Assembly: GCA_950295325.1 (NCBI GenBank)
Contig: OX485803.1
Location: forward strand, 48,749,554 to 48,813,553
Direction of reading: 5' to 3'
Source: Polytrichum commune
Lineage: Eukaryota > Streptophyta > Polytrichopsida > Polytrichales > Polytrichaceae
DNA: 64,000 nt
Shown here: piece after piece, positions 47,201-58,907 of the stretch
How the letters are laid out: each line of letters starts with the position of its first letter
Numbering within the stretch: the first letter of the stretch is position 1
Position numbers and translations under genes: made by a program
The notes under the pieces: model-generated
The model's input: the letters and a program-made list of their open reading frames with translations, nothing else
The model's database searches: none
Told to the model about the DNA's origin: nothing

Positions 47201-47532
47201 TAGTGCCATGAAGGCTAGACACATACAAAAAGGAACTTAAAGACCTCTTGATTGGCAACATGGGATTTTTGGAAGAAAACCCCCTTCCTTTATTACTAAG
47301 TTCTCGAGAATTTGATTGCTTCCTAAGGGGACCACACTTTGGACCATTTGGGTTGGGAGGAATGACTTCAACTTTAATAACATTAGATGGGATGTCAAGA
47401 AGGTTCATCAAACAACTTGGCAAGGTCCACTCGACTTATTCAAGAACTAATTGGGGATAAATGGATTTCATTTCCCAACACCTACCATTGGAGGTGCAAT
47501 ATAGTTTTCCCCTATAGGTTTACTAGCTAGCA
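44293..47532. other. Intergenic, no gene seen; tandem duplication and R3 copy
   Basis: A two-unit tandem duplication of about 220 bp spans about 45108-45520 (each unit has agaatgg, catnnnncttttgggg/tgggtg, ccgttcttga, caagccttg, aatacttnct). An R3 copy lies at about 45960-46260 with an 8-9 bp G run. An imperfect small hairpin (cttagttag / ctaactaag) is near 45625. A short (TTCC)n tract is near 45695. Confidence 0.5.
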
Positions 47533-47913
47533 TGGGAGGTGGACTCTTCATTGGAAACCTAATTGACTTGTGTGGGTGACTATGAATCAAAAACCCTTGT
47601 ACATGAGAATTTTATCCACCAGGGGTGTTGGGGGGGGGGGGGGGGTTGGACTCTTCATTGGGAACCTAAATGACGTGCATGGGTTGCTACACGGGTAGGT
47701 CACTTAGTGCATTTTAAAAACGACGTGCGGCATAATATAGAGAGGATTAAAATCATTTGAAATAAAAATTATAAAGGAATTCCAAATAATGAAGGGGCCA
47801 TTAAATGTAGACAATCCCATTATAAGTAAGTTAGATGGACATAAAATGTGAGCCATTCTTTTTTTATAAAATTAATATAGGGGTTGAAGATAAGGATCCA
47901 GAAGGTATGCTTA

Positions 47914-48640
47914 GGGCCGGTTTACACTACGGTGGAGAAGGCCTCCGGTCGGTCAAGAATGCTTGGCCAAGACATGCTTATATGAGGCAAATGGTGGATG
48001 TGCCAGAGAAGAATTAAAGGCAATAAAATATTTCTTAAGGAGTCTTGACCGGTTGAAGTCTAAACACCTAGAGGAGAAGTCCACCGGAGAAGTCCACCGG
48101 TGAAGAGAAGTTCACCTAATGGTGAAGATTTTTTGTGATAAAAAAACTATAATTCTCTACATTCACATTGTATCAAAAGATTTCAACAAGAATTGTGTAA
48201 TATAATGTTCAATTTTATTCAAAAGAGAATGAAAATTGCCAAATTGCCAATTGTCAAGTTTGGCCCATGTAGGAAATAAATGTCTCCTTGGGTGTTTAAG
48301 AATGAAGAGGGGAAAACCCATACACATTGGACAAAGCACTACTCTTTGGTATTATTTAAGACATGCTCTCCTGTTAATCATCCTCATCAATTTCTCTCTT
48401 CTTATCTTTAATCTTCAATCATGGATAATTGAAGAAGAGAGATTTTGTGCTCTCTTATGATCTTTATGGTTTTGAAGTATTTTATCATTTCAACTATGGC
48501 GATACAAAAAATTATCATGTATCACCATAATGCTTCAATCATGATGATGGCATATTTTTTGTTTGGGAGCAAGGAGAGGGTGGTGTGGAAATTTGATGAA
48601 AAAAAATTGCACAAAAAGAAATCGCTAAGGAGCTACTACA

Positions 48641-48687
<47 letters not shown>

Positions 48688-48808
48688 CTTGCCAACACCT
48701 TAGGTTTTGAATAGAACCAGATCTGAAATCTATGGTCCAGATCTGTTTTTGAAAATTAAATTTTTATTGAGTTGGGCTTCTCCGGAGGATGAGTTTCTTG
48801 TCCGGCCC
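47914..48808. mobile_element. Harbinger-like element (895 bp) with TTA target duplication
   Basis: TTA flanks at 47911-47913 and 48809-48811. Both ends begin gggccgg (inverted at the right), and the left end (gggccggtttacac) is the same as that of the element at 29924-31173. Near the left end a short unit (gagaagtccaccgg) is tandemly repeated around 48070-48115, and an (AG)20 run lies at 48646-48685. No transposase is recognised. Confidence 0.7.
48646..48685. repeat. (AG)n microsatellite
   Basis: Twenty AG dinucleotides inside the Harbinger-like element. Confidence 0.95.
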
Positions 48809-50208
48809 TTAGTATGTTTCCTAACATAGTAAACTGTTTGCACCCTTCTTTGTTTCCATGGTTTCCCTTAACACTCGTCAATGCGTTAGGAAGTAGATTA
48901 GCTTTTATTACTTAAAAGGAATATAGAGTACAAAAAATTGCAGTGACTTGGACAATATAAGTAATGGAAGGGTGCAAACAAATGGACCATTTTTGAAATT
49001 TAAGTAATTATAGGGAGGCTTTAATTCAACCCTTGAAGGTAAATAGCCCCAAAACAAAAAAACCCCAGCCGCACGTGGTGCACAAAAATGCCTTAGAGTG
49101 ACCTACCCGTGGGTTGCTATGAAATTAAACCCCTTATATACGAGAAGATTATAGAGAGAAAAAAAATCATATACATACTAACAATATGCTAGAAAATGGA
49201 CTCATGTATTTTTACTAATTTCAATGTATTGTAATAAATGCCTCCACTACATATAAAACTTAAATATACATCTCAAATCAAATAAGAATTTATTACATAT
49301 AAAATCCACATTCACTTTCCAATGAGAAAGTCATTGAACATTTTTCCTCTATAGCATGTAACTCAACGATTGCATAAAGTAAAGAGCAAAATAAGTTAGC
49401 CACAATCTAGAGAAAAAAACTCAAGGGAGCCCAAGAGTGCTTCAAGAGCCTCTAGTTTGTAAAAACCTAGAAATCATGTGCAAATTTACCCCAACAAGAA
49501 TGGACAAGGTAGTCATTGAGGACTATTACAATATGACAACAATGGATGAGAACATGAATTAAATGAAACTAACACATTTATTATCAATTCTTTCTCTAAA
49601 CCCTAGGGCCCCCTTTTGTACATTATCTTTGCTTCAACATTCTTGATAGCCCTCTTAAAATGTACACGCTAGAAAAAATAATACCTCTCCCTTATTTTTA
49701 CTATGTATGCTAATGCCTCAAATAATACCCCTTTCTTACACTCACGCTAGTTCATACGTGGTATAAAGAGTCCATCCCCCATGAATTTTATAGAGAAAAG
49801 AAAATGTACATACTAAAAATAGGCTAGAAAATAGGCTTTTGTATTTAAACTAATTTGTTCAATATAAGGTGATGAATGCCTCCACTACATACAAAAATAT
49901 AAATAATGAAATATACATATATGAAACCCTACAAAATGGGCAGGGAAGTCATCATGCACCATAACCAATTGAAACTAAAACAATTATTGTCATTTTCTTA
50001 CTCTAAATTAGGCCCTTTTTAAACATCTACCTTTACACATGTCAAAGTTCTTATTAGCTCATTTGAGTGTATACACTACATGAAACAATACCTCTCCTTT
50101 ATGTATATTATGTATGCTTATGGTATGAAGAGCCCACTCACTAAGACTGCTACTTATCCATACTAGCAACTACATTTACATCTCCCCAATGGAAGGTGTT
50201 GTGAACAT

Positions 50209-50673
50209 GTACACCCTAAACTCTATAATATCAACCTCCATAATGTCACCCACTCTTTAAAATCCCAAAACCTTAGGGAACGGATGTTCGTAGTTCAAAT
50301 CTCACTCCTTATTGTCACATTTCTCTCCCTTATATCACAAATTTTGTCATTAATGCAAACCACCAAAGAAGTCAATCCACACCCTCACATTGCACCATGT
50401 GTCAATATGTGGGTTGTCACCTTCTTATTCTTATTCTTTTTCTTCTTATGCCACTTGTCGAATGTTGGTGCATGCATATGCCACATCGCCCGGGAATGCC
50501 AAGTGGATTGGACCACACCACACCATTAAAATGTTGCACTTTGTGTTATTCCATAGTGTCACATGCTACACTAATTCTATAGTATCATGCATCCATGTTA
50601 ACATTGTAAAACTCCATAATATCACATGCACTTTGGTTGTGACATGTGTGATACTACAGAGTTTAGAGTGTAC
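50209..50673. mobile_element. TIR element of unknown family (465 bp)
   Basis: The ends are inverted repeats of about 24 bp with three mismatches (left gtacaccctaaactctataa; right, inverted, gtacactctaaactctgtag). Words of the type ctccataatatcacatg recur inside in both orientations. No convincing target duplication, so the superfamily is open. Confidence 0.6.
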
Positions 50674-51451
50674 CTAGAAAAAACCCTTTGAGTTATGATA
50701 ATGCATTTACAACATCAAGTTTGTGTGCGTGTAAGTGGGGGGGGGGGGGGGGGCGACCCTAATTTAGGTGTATGGCCAACTCTTAGAAACTAGGTCAAGG
50801 TGCCCACTCTAATCTAGTTGTCAATTTATCTTAAAATAATGATACCCATGCTTTACATAGGAATCTATGATTCCACCCTCCCCAACGACTGGTGTTGTGT
50901 GAACATGTATCTCAACACCAAGTGCACTCAAAAGAAACTGGAGTTTACCAAGCTCTCTTCTTCTAGGTCCCTAACAACCTTGTGTGTTTTTTGACATGGG
51001 AGTCAAATTCGTATCATATGTCTCCCATTCCAATTTTCATTTTTTAAAACTTTTTCTTTCAAAAAAGTTGTCAATTGCTCGGGGGGGGGGGGGGTAGTCA
51101 TTGGTTGGAGTAGCAATATACGTGCGAACAAATGATAGGGTATTTTAAAAACATGGGGGCTAAAAATTATAAATGGACTTAAGAGTAATATAGGGTATCA
51201 AAAATGGCACTGGACATCTTTAAAGTACTATAGGGTATGGAATAATAGGTAATTTGGAATTATAAGTAATGCAAGCCATTTTTCTATTAACCCAAAGTAG
51301 AAATTTACATAATGATAGCATGTGAAAAAAAGAAGAGAATTGAAAGTAATTACCCCCTATAAAATAGTGGTTGTTCGCACCTATATCCTTAACTTTTCAA
51401 CACACTGCCCCCCCCCCCGAGGTCAATTGCCATTTCACATGTGTTGCCTCA
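50674..51451. other. Intergenic, no gene seen
   Basis: Two long G runs (about 50738-50753 and 51080-51094) and a C run (about 51409-51418). No supported frames. Confidence 0.5.
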
Positions 51452-51683
51452 TACCAGGACCACACCAAAAACCCCAGCAGCTCCAGTAGATAGAAACACC
51501 AGCCCTATGTATTCTCCAGGAATACAGGGCTGGGATTTCAGATGGTTGGAGCTACTGGAGTGGCTGGAAGAAGGCGGGTAGCCTGCAACCAGCAGCTCCA
51601 ACCATCTGAAATCCCAGCCCTGTATTCCCGGAGAATACGTAGGGCTGGTGTTTCTGGCTGGGCCTACCGGTGTGGCCCTGGTA
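51452..51683. mobile_element. Foldback element, 232 bp, about 95-107 bp arms
   Basis: The left arm (51452-51558) and right arm (51589-51683) are inverted copies separated by 30 bp. From gaaacaccagccct to ttggagct the arms differ at only a few positions (g/a, c/t changes). The outer part is looser, with about 10 extra bases on the left. TCA flanks both ends (51449-51451 and 51684-51686), a candidate 3-bp target duplication. A 120-codon minus-strand frame across it is best explained by the palindrome and not by a gene. Confidence 0.85.
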
Positions 51684-53145
51684 TCAAACCTAACCCCTCC
51701 TTTGCTCACCCACCAAAGTGCCATAACTAACTCTCCGAATATCATCTCCACTTCAATAATTCCAAAGCCAAAACACATGGGCTGCCCCACATGACTTGGT
51801 AGTTTGGCCAACTCTTAGAAACTAGGTCAACATGGGCACCAACATCCACCGCGCGCACATAGTAACCGATTTTGAATCCGTCTTGCATAGAGTCGCTAGA
51901 ATATTAATGTTGACATTTTTGGCGACCTCATCATCATCACCATAATTTGTACTCGTCAAATATTCTCGTGGCCCTTGGATAGCATGATTTTTAAATTTTT
52001 TTTTTTCTTATTTGAAGACTCGCACTAGAAGGAGGAGATATTGGGAGAACTTTATATTGCACGATGATCGTGCATGCATGCAAGCATTGTATTGCATTGC
52101 GGTAGTAGTTAAGGACCTTGACTCTACTTAAATTGGGCACAAAAAGAATATGTCCAAAGAGAGTTTTGGGCAGAATCGGTCAACATCTCAGGGTGATTAC
52201 ACCCCCTTATGTTTCGTAACCACGTGCAAACAAAGTTTGCTACCCCTATTTAAAATGCCATGGATAATTTTAAAAATTACGATATGTTTTGTATACATAT
52301 ATAACCATTGATAATATCTTTCTTATATTGTTTTGAAAATTTCAGTCATCTTCGTTTTTTTGTAGTAATTGTTGTAGTTCAATCCTGCATCATTCTAGTT
52401 AGAAACAGTTTATTGAAAAATAAAAAATCATCAAATTTGATTACCATTTTTTTCACTATGTAATAGATACCGTGTATATCTACTCATGAAAAGATGCTGA
52501 TAAATTTTTGACTCATTTTGGTGATACTTTTTTTTTTAAAAGTGTATTTGTTTTGTTCGCACGCGGTGTTCAACTTGACAATGGAATGCACCCCCAGGGT
52601 CAAAATCCTCGTGTTTCCAGGTCCAACTGGTCACGTGTTGTGATCTTTCGGGTTTACGTCGTTCATTTTGAGGTACATTCCATAGATTCCTCCAAAACGA
52701 CCGGCAATGTTCCCGAAGTCTTGAAGAACTTCAACCGGTTATTTCTCAAACCCCGACCGCTTCATGTGTGTCCGTAACTAGCTAGCTAGCTAGGGGTCGC
52801 AAAAGGTTCAAAGTGGCGAGGCCATGCAAATGATCGTATTGCGGTTTCGGAACCGATGGAGTTATTTATGACCGACTGCAGCCTTCTAGGCTAGTACCCT
52901 GCTTGCATCATGCTTCCCATGCATACACACATTCATGTGCGACCAAAGATTTTTTTATAAAAAAAATGGAGATTCAAATGAATTTCTGAAGACAAGTTAC
53001 ACTATCTTCGAAAACAAGCTCTCAAATTCTTGGCAAGATAATACATGATACACCAACGTCATCCACGTCACAAAAATTCCACGTACTCTAAGGGTTTCTT
53101 GTGACCGAAATTATACTGAGAGAGGGTCAAAAACTTACATTGATA
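51684..53145. other. Intergenic, no gene seen; R5 copy
   Basis: An R5 copy spans about 52160-52795 (ggtccaactggtcacgtgttg, gattcctccaaaacg, gtcttgaagaacttcaaccg, ggttatttctcaa) and ends in a CTAG tetranucleotide run near 52770-52783. The rest is unrecognised. Confidence 0.5.
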
Positions 53146-53369
53146 TGTGCATTTAGGTTGCCTTTGCAGATAGGTTGACTCTTTACCTATGCAAATTACC
53201 TTGGATCAAAACCAGAGTTCCAAAAACTTATAATTATCCTCTATTCATGATTCATTCGTATATCAATCACAACATTCTAAAAAAACATGTATTTTGTTAC
53301 TATGGTTACAAAATAGTGTGGAATGTTGATTATTGATTATAGTTTTGACGTGGGGCAACCTAATTGGAC
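53146..53369. mobile_element. Small TIR element, family R4 copy 2
   Basis: A 224-bp relative of 717-926, with the same ends (tgtgcatttaggttgcc; right, inverted, gtccaattaggttgcc) and interior words (gcaaattaccttgg, acaacattcta, gtgtggaatgttgat). Confidence 0.6.
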
Positions 53370-56300
53370 GTAGTAGTCAATTCACGATGGCTTGTCACAT
53401 AGCCGGCTCCTAATTGTTGTGATGAGCTACATTTTTTTTTGTGGGTAGTAACCACTATCCTCCTACATGCTATCTAGTACAAATCAATATAATACTATGG
53501 ACGTGTCAATCGAAAAGCTTAAAGTGCATAATTCAAAGCAGTTTACATATTGGAAATTTTGATTTGAATCATCATAGTACTAATATGTATAAAACACCAA
53601 TAGTAGAACGAAAACTCAGTCCCGACTCCCATTGCAACTAGGACAATCCACAAAGTTACAACATGGACAATGCACATCATAGTGTCCATTTTCGCTACCC
53701 AACATTTGTTTTTGACCAAGGGAAAGTACCCTTATGGCAACCGTGTAAGCAAATTTCATTGAACTTCTATGAAAAAAAGGGAGTTGGTTGTTCAAGCAAT
53801 CCCCATGTGTCGGTGGTTTGGAATTCAAAGATGCGATCATAGTTCCTTCACTTGGTCGTGTTATGATGGTTGCACGATTCTCTTTAGTATTCATTAGTAG
53901 GCATTCATTTCATGGTGGCCTTTTTGGTAGTTGGTGATTCCCCATGGTTAGTTGCAATAAGGATCCTAATTCATTCCCATATGTCCAACATTGGGTACAT
54001 GTTTACAACACTTACGACTTGGTATTGGGGAGGGTGACAAAGTTGACTCCTTATAAGTAGAACTTGGAGGTTATTATTTATAGTCAAACTAACACCCAAA
54101 TCAGGGTTGGTGACCCGGAATTAGTCTAATGAGGTTAAGTGAATATAAATTAGCATTACCTATAGGGTAGATTCTTACTAAACCCCTGATGGTAGATGTT
54201 GGGAAACACAATCTGGACTATCACAAGGATTTCTCAATGGTTGCCGATGAGACCATGGAACTTGCTGTTAAATGAGTAGTTCATTGGTTGCCATAAGGGT
54301 ACCAAAGGGCCCAGTGGGTTGTGAGTCTTGCTATGGGTTTGTCATAAGGCTTTCAAAGCAGTTCCTTGGTTTCCATAAAGTCTTACATTGCCATATATAT
54401 ATATATATATATATATACGGGTCAAAAAGTGGTTCCTAATTTCCTTGGTTGTTGTCTAGTTGGCAAAAGGTTTCTACTTGGATTTCATCTATAAATTGCT
54501 AGTTTTCACAATAAGGCTCCAAAGGACCATGGTTTCCAGCCCAAGATTGTATTAAAGTCTTTTAGTTCCCCCTCCATGACTCCTTTGTCATTTAAGGGCT
54601 CCCATGCGATAGGGGCGTGATAATCAGGTGGTTTCAAGAGTGAGGGCAGGTACAAAGTAATTCACATATTCATGGGATATTCAACACATTTGATGGGTTT
54701 TTTTATCATCACATATTTATTACATATCATACCCTAAAATTTTCTAAAAATCTTATAATTTTTAGTTTTAGACTTTAGATAACACCCTATCTTTTGTCAC
54801 ATCATGTTCTCTAGTGGAATTCCACTTCCTCAACTAACCCCCCCCCCCCCCCCCATGAGAGAAACATGATAAACTCCAAAGGCATCAATAATTTCAATTT
54901 CTACCTAGTTGGCTACCACTCCTAGCAACCACCCATCGATGAAAACTAGCTGACCATGTAGCCTTATTATTCGAACTAGTAACCATGTACCATAGTTAGG
55001 GGGTGCATCTGTTTTCCAATTTTTTAAATGTGTATTTCTAAATACTCGGAAAATTTTGAGGATTTTTTTAGGTTTTTAATTACAAATTCGCTACTATAGA
55101 CAGACCAGGCCAATACGGAGAATATAGACACACGCAACTTCACCAATTGTTCCATATTACCATATAGCATTAGTATATTCAGACTCAAAAGCAATGCCTA
55201 AGCCCTAAACCCTGGCACACAAACTAACGAATGCCGGAATACAAATTTCGCATCGGGGGACGACCCAAGCGTAGTCTTGGATGAAAACTTGGACGGAGGA
55301 GAGCTCAAAAATTTGATCTTTGAAGAGGGGAACACTTTCGATAATGATTTGCTAAGGACCTCATGGATTGATATCTTCAATGATTTTCAATTTTACAGAA
55401 ACATTAAAAATGTTTTGAAATATTTTAAAATGTATTTTACGATGCCGCCTCTGACCTCTAGAATTAAAAAAAAATGCAACACTAACCATAGCACATGACA
55501 ATGACTACATGACCACCTCCAAGGAAACCAAGCAACCATACCATGGTAAATCAACTAGGCAACAAAGCAATCTCATGAAAACTCAAAGTATCCTCAACCC
55601 ACGCAACCACATTAGGCAACTTGACAAAAGTATCTACAAACTGCTCATCACCAATTGAGACTTCAATAGACTAGCTACATGATCTTTTTAGCAACCACAC
55701 ACTATTCATCTTTGACCCACGTTGATTATCTTGCATTCATTGAGTGACAATTAGATTCAAGCATGTTACATGATACTTGGTGCTATGTGACAAGCCATTC
55801 TAATTAACATGGTGATGTCAATATAGATGTTTAGCGTAGAAAACCCATTATTTTTGAAGGTGGTTGTTTAAAGATTCTCTTCTAGTGAATAATCACCATT
55901 ATCACCACAATTGCACAACACCTAATTTCCATGGCTCTCACAATTTTACGGCTAGTAATCTTGTAGTGCACTAATCATGTATTTTCTCTATACAACATTC
56001 ACAAAATCACATTAAAACTTCAACCGGGTAGGCCGGGATTCATCCTTTCATATTTATTGATCATTTTAGGTTCTGAATTAGGATTTAATAGGTAAATATG
56101 GAACCCCAAATACTTTTGAATCAATAATGCATATGAGAGTATTGTTCAGGAGCTAGGGTCTTGAACCATCAGGTAGGTCAATCTATAGGATTTTTGTGCA
56201 CCACATGCAACAAAGGGGTATTTGTTGAAGGGATGTTTACCTCCAAGGCACGAATTAAAAGCTCCATGTAATTACTTAATTCTCTATAATGGCCTATTTG

Positions 56301-57742
56301 TTTTTGCACCCTATCATTACTTATACTACCCATGTCATTGTAATTTTTTGTAGTCTACATTCTTCTTAATTAGAAGAAATTAATTTAAAAGTGTATGCAA
56401 TGCAAAAGTGGTGGGAAAAGCATAGCAACAAAAAGGCATAAAGTCTACATAGCATTGCAAAAACTAAGTGCAAAAACTTATCATACAAGTGAAAGACTTG
56501 TGCATACCAAAACAAATCTTAACTTGTACAAAATATGTGTATCGTTAACCACATCATAGAAGAACAAGTGTGATAACATGATGCATATCATTCCAAGACC
56601 ATAACCCGAATGATATCATACAATTGCAAGTGATGAAGAACACAAGAATATTTAAGCATAGTGGAATTTAAAAATTTGCTTTAAAATCTGTAGTTTTAGA
56701 GCCCATAGAACATAACCTTCATGCATCAAAAAAGAAGGCTTGGGCTTTCAAGAGCTAGTAGAGGCTATGATCATGTAAGCCTCAACCTAAGATGGCTAAA
56801 CTCTAGATGACATGTTTAGCAAAACGACAATTGCCATGCAATATTATCAATGTTATTCTAACCAAGAAGGAATGACCGCACAAACATTTTAAGTTACATT
56901 AAAGGGAATTAATTATTACGAGATCATTGACTATGCCAAAGTGCCTTTGGCTTTGGTAAAGAGACAAAAATGAGATACTTTACGTAAGGCAATTGACTAT
57001 GGCTATGCCTATGCTTGTGCACCGCACTTGGTACAATGAAAAGGAACTCACTGCCAGACTATCACAAGATAAGAGTGAGGTGAGAGACTATCACAATTGC
57101 ATGTACTGATATGAAGAGATTTTTTAAGTTTTTTTTATCCCTTATCTATAATCCAATTGTCAGTCTAAATATGAGATGAAGTGAATTAACCTTGTGTTTT
57201 CCCTGCTAAAACTTATCTAAGACACCTAGATGATATACAAGTCACCTTTTAAGTCTTCCCTGATTGTTTCCATAGGTTTGTTCCAAGCCAGAAAACTAAA
57301 CTACAATAAGTTTTGAAGATATCATCTTGGTATTTTATAATTGAGTACGTAAAACAACAATAGAGGTCACCATGAAAAAACACTCAATTTAAATAGCATT
57401 TTGCTACTACTTTTAGGCATTTGACCAAAAAAACTATGGTCTTATGATACTGGAGCACATTTTTGGTCCACCTTACCATGCCTGCACCCAATGGCCCACG
57501 ATAATGTAGTTTATGCGAATTTTCTCATGCACACTAATAGAATTATTTCGTGTGCGATAACATATAAGTTACCACCTATGGAATTCATTCAAGAAACTCA
57601 CAATATAAAAATTCCACATAGGAATAATTGGCTAGTGCACAACACTCACTCCATTTGGTGGTGGATATATTATAGTATATGTAGACAAGCTAGTGAAACT
57701 CCACATAATTATGAATGCCTTGTTTCCACACCCATACATGAC
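53370..57742. other. Intergenic, no gene seen; R2 copy and microsatellites
   Basis: An R2 copy lies at about 54085-54215, (AT)12 at 54393-54416, and C16 near 54838-54854. A complementary fragment of the small repeat inside the 47.7-kb element lies at about 56300-56385 (tttttgcaccctatcattactt). A weak open frame at 55278-55495 has no recognisable domain. Confidence 0.5.
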
Positions 57743-57895
57743 TACCATAGAGGGCTCTCTATTCTGACACAAAATAATTATTTTCCCCTCAAATTTCCAT
57801 GTGTCATGCTCTAATTTGCTAAGACCACTTATATTCCACGTGGAAAATGTATTCCTGGCACATGTAAAAGATGAAATAGGGAGCCCTCTACGGTA
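57743..57895. mobile_element. Stowaway-like MITE, copy 2
   Basis: A 153-bp relative of 17762-17905, starting taccatagagggctctctat and ending atagggagccctctacggta. TA-C.GTAGAGGG ends. Confidence 0.7.
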
Positions 57896-58505
57896 TTCTC
57901 CTTGTGTGATACAATACACTTATCCCCAAATTTGTCGAGGCTATGATCTCTCAACTTATCCTAGAATGTACACTCTTTTATAAGATTCTAACATCTAGGA
58001 TACCACACAAGACCGACAGTGTCTTCACGGTCACATACACATGTACTTACACAAAGACAAAAATATCCGGCCCCCAATGTCATAGAAGATGTTTATTTTG
58101 TTGTAAGCCCTCCATGTCTATGTACCACTATGCTTCTATAGATCCCCGTAAATTGTGTACGGGCTTCAAGAATAATGGAAGTCTTCATGTATCCACTTAT
58201 CGTTGTTCAAGTTATGGATTGGTTCACCCAATTTTGACAAAAGACAAGGGAACATGTAATGACAACATTTGAAAAGGGATGTTTTAGGCCATTGCCATTG
58301 TCAATGGACTATGCCCCATAGCATTGGGATTTTAGAAAATGTACAAAGAATCAAGACTTTTCATGACTAAAAAGCACCTAACCCATGAAGGGGAACCCAA
58401 GGAGAGTTTTGTCTCACACATGCAATTCCTAAATGAAAAGAAGTTGAAAATTCCATAATGCCAACATGTTCCCACATTTATACTATATTTGTTGTAGAGT
58501 ATTAT
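57896..58505. other. Intergenic, no gene seen
   Basis: One open plus-strand frame (57943-58272, 109 codons) has no recognisable motif. Otherwise nothing supported. Confidence 0.4.
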
Positions 58506-58539
58506 AGGTTAGGGTTACCTTCAAGTGTAACCCTAACCT
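58506..58539. repeat. Short perfect hairpin with telomere-like arms
   Basis: AGGTTAGGGTTAC and its exact inverse GTAACCCTAACCT are separated by 8 bp. The arms contain a TTAGGG/CCCTAA word. It ends 5 bp before the target duplication of the Mutator-like element at 58554. Confidence 0.85.
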
Positions 58540-58553
58540 TTATACAAACATAC

Positions 58554-58898
58554 GCCTTGGGCTAAATCATATGTGTGTTCGGTTGGGCCCCACCCTTCCC
58601 ACGCCTGTCCGGTCTACCTGCCCACACATGCGTGGGAACTCCTCGTTAGGAACCAACGTGATAAAACCTGGTCACTTAAGCCATAAAGTTCCTTTGGCAT
58701 GTGAAGGAACTCCATCTATTAACTTGGGAATAATGAAAGTGATGTCAACTTAAATATTTGTAATTCTGACCAGTTATTGTCACATTGGTTCCCAACGAGG
58801 AAGAGTTCCCACGCAACTGCGGGCAGGAAGACCAGGCAGTGAAAGAGGCATGGGAGGGGCGGGGCCTAGCCGAACACAAATGTGACTTAGCCTGGGGC
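58554..58898. mobile_element. Mutator-like foldback MITE (345 bp) with perfect 9-bp target duplication
   Basis: The 9-mer caaacatac flanks both sides (58545-58553 and 58899-58907). The ends start gcc and pair over more than 110 bp: gggctaaatcat, gtgtgttcgg, gggccccaccc, tgcgtgggaactc, cctcgtt.ggaacca, cgtgataaaacctggtc on the left have close inverse matches on the right. A loop of about 100 bp separates the arms. The arms are strikingly GC-rich for this region. Non-coding. Confidence 0.9.
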
Positions 58899-58907
58899 CA
58901 AACATAC

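Larger units (their letters stand above)
47690..49110. mobile_element. Mutator-like non-autonomous element (1421 bp) with 9-bp target duplication
   Basis: The host R1 word gggttgcta is present on both sides (47681-47689 and 49111-49119). The inserted DNA has inverted ends (left cacgggtaggtcact; right, inverted, acgggtaggtcact), and pairing resumes further in at cattttt and acgtgcggc. A perfect 9-bp duplication with long TIRs fits a MULE. It contains a further insertion at 47914-48808. An interior pair gtttgcacccttc / gaagggtgcaaac (48837-48849 and 48967-48979) marks another small repeat; part of it recurs inverted near 56300-56385. No transposase is present. Confidence 0.75.
47616..49782 (-). 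mobile_element. R1 hAT-like element, inner copy R1d, split by a Mutator-like element
   Basis: Starts ccaccaggggtg followed by a G run and ttggactcttcattgg, and ends gagtccatccccc. It is flanked by an 8-9-bp duplication (gaattttat). After removal of the 1421-bp insertion at 47690-49110, about 740 bp of R1 remain. The minus-strand hydrophobic frame begins as in R1e but is broken by early stops and a frameshift. Confidence 0.75.
47533..50142 (-). mobile_element. R1 hAT-like element, outer copy R1c, split by a second R1
   Basis: The left part (47533-47615) starts gggaggtggactcttcatt. The right part (from 49783 to about 50142) ends ggtatgaagagcccactc, as R1 ends do. Between them lies another whole R1 copy bounded by the 9-mer gaattttat (47607-47615 and 49783-49791), so the inner copy inserted into the outer one. 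Sequence on either side of the insertion reads continuously as R1. Confidence 0.75.

Noticed and set aside
51449-51811. 120-codon minus-strand frame
   Set aside because: Most of it is produced by the palindromic arms of the foldback element.
55278-55495. Acidic 73-codon plus-strand frame
   Set aside because: Looks mildly protein-like, but lacks an ATG near the start, shows no domain and is overlapped by an equally long antisense frame.
57943-58272. 109-codon plus-strand frame
   Set aside because: No motif, no gene signals, in repeat-rich DNA.
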